Position numbers and translations under genes: made by a program. Shown one piece after another: positions 59,025 through 64,000 of a stretch of DNA of 64,000 nt (position 1 is its first letter; each line of letters opens with the position of its first letter). Source of the stretch: Siphlonurus alternatus (taxonomy: Eukaryota; Arthropoda; Insecta; Ephemeroptera; Siphlonuridae); the NCBI GenBank assembly GCA_949825025.1, contig OX463782.1, positions 29,428,759 through 29,492,758 of the forward strand. Direction: 5' to 3'. The notes under the pieces are model-generated. The model ran no database searches. It was not told where the DNA came from and saw only the letters and a list, made by a program, of their open reading frames with translations.

Positions 59025-60610
59025 TGAAAACAGAAGTCACAATTTTCCTGCCTTTTTTTACTAAATGATTACAATATTTTTATATTATTAATTATATAAA
59101 TTATCTTGTTCTCTCATAAATATAATACGATTTATTATTAATTTAATATACGACATATAACCCTGATATAAACTTAAAAATTTGATACTTGAAGTTTTCG
59201 CTGATGAAGGTTACAAATTTTTTAAAATTATATCAAACATTTGACCGTCAAACTTAGCAGCGCATGTTAAGAAATTGAGTAAATAAATTACAAGGAAACC
59301 ACACAGCATATTAACTAAATATTAAATTTCGACGTATTTGGCATTGCATTTTATTTTTATCGTGAATATTATAATAATTATATTGCATTCGTGCAGTTGA
59401 TCTGTTTTCATTTTCGGTTTTCAGAATGAAAAACAAACACAATACATTAGTTACACATATTCGAGTAAAAAACAAAACAAAACAAAAACTATACATTCAA
59501 GTCAACTTTAATTTTATATTATTTATATTAATGAAAAGAAGTAAAATTCATCCAAGAAAAAACAAAAATAATGATATAATTAAAAACAAAATACAGGCCC
59601 TATACATGATATAGAAATCGAAAGGCAATATTTAGTTTTAAAAATAAAATTTATATATGTTGTTACATGATATAATTATTACGAGTTAAATGTTACATGT
59701 ATATTGCAAATGTATTGCTACAAATACAATTAATGAACGGAAAGTCTTTTATATCAAATAATTAATATAAATAAACAAATTATATAATATTTAATTATAT
59801 AGAGTATATTATATAATCCACACTTGTGTATTATCTATATATAAGCCGTATGATGCCACAATATTACATTTTTTCACAATATGGGTAAGGTACAATAAAG
59901 TATCAAAAAACCATTAATGGGCTTAATACCCTACGTAAAAAATTATTGTCTTAATTTAATTATTTATTTAAAAATACACACATAAATATTAAAATGCAAA
60001 AATTGTCCAGCGATGGCTCCACTGTAAAGTAGGCAACTGTTTGTGCATCATCAGCTCCGTATCATGCGATCACAAATTAATCATAATAAGTTCACATTTC
60101 AGAAACATAGAATAGGGTTGTAATTTTGATAATATTAGGGTGAATAATTTTCAAGCAGTACTGTTTAAGTAATTTAACCTTAAAATATGAAGCCTTTCTT
60201 AATAATTATTATTTATTTAATTGATTTATGTAATAATTTTTTATTTCAATTATTATTTAATAATCGTATCTACAATAAGCATTTTCAAGGTATATAGAAG
60301 GTGTTATACAAAAATTATAGAGCATGTTAGTTGTTAGTTTAAGTGAAAGTTATTTTAATTTAATTATACATAACTGAATTTTAATATACTGATTAATAGT
60401 TAAGTGACAATTAAATATACTTTTAAAAATAATTATTGAAAATAAAATTTTGAATAATATATCCAGAATATGAAATTGTAAAATTACTTGAAAACTATGT
60501 ATCAAAAAACAAATCAATATATGAAAACCTGGACACCTACGATTCATTAATAACGTAATTATAATATATTTTATATATTTTTATAATCATTTAATAAATA
60601 TGAAATTGCA
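59025..60610. other. Intergenic, no feature seen
   Basis: Very AT-rich with homopolymers; no gene recognised on either strand. Confidence 0.5.
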
Positions 60611-60635
60611 TCCTTGGTGCATAATAAAAAGTGCA

Positions 60636-60720
60636 CCTGTGACGTCACTGATTGTGATTGGCTGTTTCGTGAGATCGTGCATTTTGATTGGTGGTCGCGA
60701 GGCGGGACGATGATAAAACG
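60636..60720 (+). promoter_or_regulatory. Probable promoter: CRE and two inverted CCAAT boxes
   Basis: TGACGTCA at 60640, then ATTGG at 60655 and 60687 (CCAAT on the other strand), then GATAAAA at 60712, in a CpG-rich block inside AT-rich DNA. An arthropod-type initiator TCAGTG lies at 60764. The spacing from GATAAAA to TCAGT (about 50) is longer than a classic TATA arrangement, so which start is used is open. Confidence 0.5.
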
Positions 60721-60864
60721 TGGGCGCGCGTTCGCCGGAGCGTACTTGTGCTTGAGTCTCGTCTCAGTGTGGTGCTCGTGTGTGTGTTCTCCAGAATCCC
60801 TCCAGAGCGAGTCAGCCCTCCAGTGGGGCTCATCTCAGCACAGCGACACCTCAGCTTCACGGTG
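60711..60864 (+). CDS. Possible first exon of an unidentified gene (signal-peptide-like start)
   Basis: From ATG 60711 the frame reads MIKRGRAFAGAYLCLSLVSV, WCSCVCSPESLQSESALQWG, SSQHSDTSASR, ending in phase 2 at a strong donor ACG|GTGAGT (60865). A basic start followed by a hydrophobic stretch looks like a signal peptide. The ATG overlaps the TATA-like motif, so if the initiator at 60764 is used this is only a 5' untranslated exon. No family recognised; continuing exons would lie right of the window. Confidence 0.4.
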
Positions 60865-62758
60865 AGTGACGCACAGTCTTCCTGGTTTGTCACCGTGGTA
60901 ATAATGTCGCTTTGTTAATTCAGAATTTTGTTAATTTTTCATCAAAAAGGATTTTTATTGATTGGATTATCAAGTGGAAGATACGTCGATAATTATAAAA
61001 ATTTAATAGAAATTTATATCTTAAATGACTATTTTAATTATCTGATAAGATTCTGTTATTGATTTTTATAGTCAATTTTGTGGCGATAATTCAATATTTG
61101 ACAAAAATAGTGTACAATAATAAAATTGTCATTGAAACATTTGTACTTTGATATTGTAAAAACAAGATGCAATTTTTTACTTGCCTTTATGACTTTAACG
61201 AATATATGGAATATTGAATACAAGCAAAAAATAAATAATCATATTTCTATGAGATCTATACTAAAAAAGGAAAAATAAATTGTGCACTTGCAAATTCATA
61301 AGCAACAAAAAAGGCACATCTAAAATATTTACTATCTTGTTAGTGAACCCTGCATTTTTTTCCGATGGGATGCATATCAAATTGTTATTATGGGTTTCCA
61401 TTTTATCAGATATTTTTACTATAAAGCATATTACAAAATTCTCCTTCCCTCTTTTTCAATTTGTACACTCAGCGTCAAATTTCATCATACAGTTCTATGT
61501 GCTTAACTTCAGCATGTGATGTTATCTATAATTATAGAAATTAATTACCTGCAAAGTATATAAACGAAACTTTCGTGAACTACGTCTATTAATTGTTAGG
61601 ATAAAACTGTACTATTTCAATTTTGACAAAAAACACAATTTATTTAATTTTAATTTTCAATTTTTTATTTCCAATATTGAAAAGTAAAGACAACAAAACA
61701 TGTCACAAAAATTAAATGTAAAAATGCTGTTACATAATAAATACTTGTTTGTTATATCCTCAAAGATTATAAAACAAAGCTGTAAATTTAAATTCCAATT
61801 CAACCGTTTGACAGCTAGACGGTAGCGGAGCTTAAAAGATTAATCGAGCGTCTATTGTTGAATAAAAGCAACAACGGATTCTCGTTTTTTTTTTTTCCTA
61901 TAAATTACGATATGGTATGTGTTGATTAAAATGTAATTCTATAGTATTTGTTACTTTTAGTTGTTTAATTGTTTCTAACTATTTCACACAAAAAATGTGT
62001 CACTTCATTGAATGCTAAATTTGAAATTTGTTATTTTATTAAGCAGTGGGATTTTGATGCATGTTGAATAATTTTTTTTTTCGATTCATATTGGTCATAA
62101 TTGATCACTTTAAATCAAAAATAAGTTCAAATATAAGTAAATATTGATAGTTTCGCTCTGCGAGTTTCAATGATTATTTTATTATTTATTGTTATGATTT
62201 TAGTGAGAGAACATGATTGATTTTAGTTATTTTACTAAGTTTTACTGATACTTTTCTCAATTGTTTGAGACATAATAAGTAGAACATATTTTTTTATAAA
62301 GTATCACCAAACATGTGATAAAAGATGCATTTTTTTTAATTTGGTACATTTAAAATAATATATTATTTTCATTCAAAAGTACGTGAAAAGAACAGCTTCT
62401 GAAAATAGTCCAATTAAGTTTGACACACGATAATCAGATTCATGAACTGCATGACACATTAATAACATTAATGTTAGCCTTAATAACATTAAGGCTCCTC
62501 AATTTTTTGTTATTTTAAATTATTTAATTACCTCATAACATTTTATGCTTATTTTAAAAATAATTTTTTCCATTATCGCAGTGGCTAAATAATGCATGCA
62601 AAATATTGCATGTAAATAATTTTTGTTATTGCATTGTTCAAAATAGGGAATACAAAGTTTAGTAAAAAAAGTTTCATTGTTTTTTTGTTGTTTTTTTTCT
62701 TTTAATAATATAATTAATTCCAACCACATAAAAGACGGTCTTTTATCAATTCGTATTA
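60865..62758. other. Putative first intron, no exon seen
   Basis: AT-rich; no exon or element recognised. Confidence 0.45.
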
Positions 62759-62761
62759 TAA

Positions 62762-62937
62762 TGCCGGGTTCACAATGCAGCGTCAAATTTTCTAGACGCC
62801 GCGTCAAAAGTCTCTGCATGATTGGTCAAAAAACTGACGCTCGCATATGCGTGTGTTTTTTAAAAGCTTGGAATTGCATGCTTCTGACGTTTCTGACCCG
62901 CCTTTGGAAAATTTGACGCTGCATTGTGAACCTGGCA
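62762..62937. mobile_element. MITE with TAA target duplication (PIF/Harbinger-like)
   Basis: 176 bases, ends TGCCGGGTTCACAATGCAGC and (complement of right end) TGCCAGGTTCACAATGCAGC, flanked by TAA on both sides. The interior is less AT-rich. Confidence 0.78.
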
Positions 62938-62940
62938 TAA

Positions 62941-64000
62941 CATTTTCCAACAACAAAAAATAAACTTTATGGTCAGTGAAGGAAGCTAGAGCTCATTGAA
63001 TAAAATTATAATTAAGAAACGAATGAGCCTTATTTTCCCCGTACAGATGGTTCATTTGATTCTAGCAATTTATTATATATGATTCTAGTTTCATGAATTG
63101 ATTTTAGGTGCAATTTACGAAATTTACAAACAGACATAGATTACATATAATTTAAAATATGATGTATAAAATTATATATTATATTTTTCATATATTCAAT
63201 TATATATTCAGGGGGTGGAGAAAGAAGTTTACTATAAAATGTGCCAAAAAAGGATTTTTTTTTTCAATCAAGTTCAAAGGAAGATTGAATCCTATGCTAC
63301 CAATTAGGACCATTTGTTTTATATTATACTTGAATACCTATTTTCTATTTGTTTTAATCACAATAATGATTTAAAAAATACTATAAAGGACATTATCAGA
63401 AAGTATTCTTGCAAAACATTTAAGAAATTATTTAACCATGAATTGATATAAAGTTTTAATACAATTAGTTTTGCTTTCCGATTGAATTATTTATTTTTGT
63501 GAAGATACATGGTTGAGGTTCACTAGTCACGAACGTCCTTTACCACTTTCGTGTGATGCTCAAAAGTCGCTGTTTGCAGTCACGCCGATCAGCCATTACA
63601 ATTCAGATTCGACTCAATCATCTTCCTACTACTTTGTAAAAATAAAAAAAAAAAATATATATTTTCTAAACATTACTCAGCAAATTTAAAAAAACTTTTA
63701 TGTAACATTTTTTTCTAAGAATATATTTGTAATTTTTTTAAAATAGTCTATTGTATTTTATAAAATAATAATGAAAAAGAATTTAGTATATAAAAACAAT
63801 ATTAAGTTTTAATGTTTTGAAAATAATAGATAAATTTGTCACTTTTAGTATTGTTATATTTTGATATTTCAAGCATGATTTTTTTAAACAGTTCATCTAA
63901 TCTAGTGTTGTTTTTCTGGTTGATAATTTGTATGATGGTCATTAACACCCCGCGTTCATTCATTCTTTGATGAATCAAGTCATAATAAATGACAACAGTA
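62941..64000. other. Right edge, no feature seen
   Basis: AT-rich; no exon recognised. Confidence 0.45.

Overview
The window is animal nuclear DNA. It is very AT-rich, has spliced genes with GT-AG introns, microsatellites and many short palindromic transposable elements, and shows no bacterial features. The mariner relic and the single PHLPP-type gene suggest an invertebrate, most likely an arthropod such as a crustacean. That guess is inference; no species is identified.

Layout. (1) 859-3773, minus strand: the 5' part of a gene for an MPND-like MPN/JAMM-domain protein. Its RAMA domain is encoded here, and the rest runs off the left edge. Its first intron holds three foldback MITEs. (2) 8341 (or 6119)-27108, plus strand: one essentially complete PHLPP gene (PH domain, leucine-rich repeats, PP2C-like phosphatase), rebuilt as 20 coding exons. 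All splice phases agree and the product is about 1,200 residues. The exons are GC-rich islands in AT-rich introns. Three introns carry minisatellites built from the splice-site region itself, and one intron holds a foldback element made of 16-bp repeats. The PP2C motifs lack the usual metal-binding aspartates. (3) 27.5-50.6 kb: no recognised gene. It contains 5S-rRNA-derived SINEs, one with a nested hAT MITE and perfect 8-bp target duplication, a degenerate mariner element, many palindromic MITEs and (TA)n and (CT)n microsatellites. (4) 50953-54.4 kb, minus strand: a complete small Ly6/three-finger-type membrane protein gene, with three coding exons and a probable non-coding first exon. (5) 54.4-64 kb: two neighbouring CRE-bearing MITEs, another 5S SINE, and at 60.64-60.87 kb a promoter-like segment (CRE and two inverted CCAAT boxes) followed by a possible first exon with a strong donor site, probably the start of a gene continuing to the right.

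MPND and PHLPP are divergently arranged with several kb between them. Nothing in the sequence makes the three recognised genes one pathway. PHLPP is a signalling phosphatase or scaffold, MPND a nuclear/chromatin JAMM-family protein, and the Ly6 protein a cell-surface protein. The strongest unexplained signals are the repeated splice sites in PHLPP, the great excess of the octamer TGACGTCA (21 copies found by eye, fewer than one expected), and the number of palindromic element families. All exon structures come from reading translations and splice signals by eye, without alignment or RNA data.
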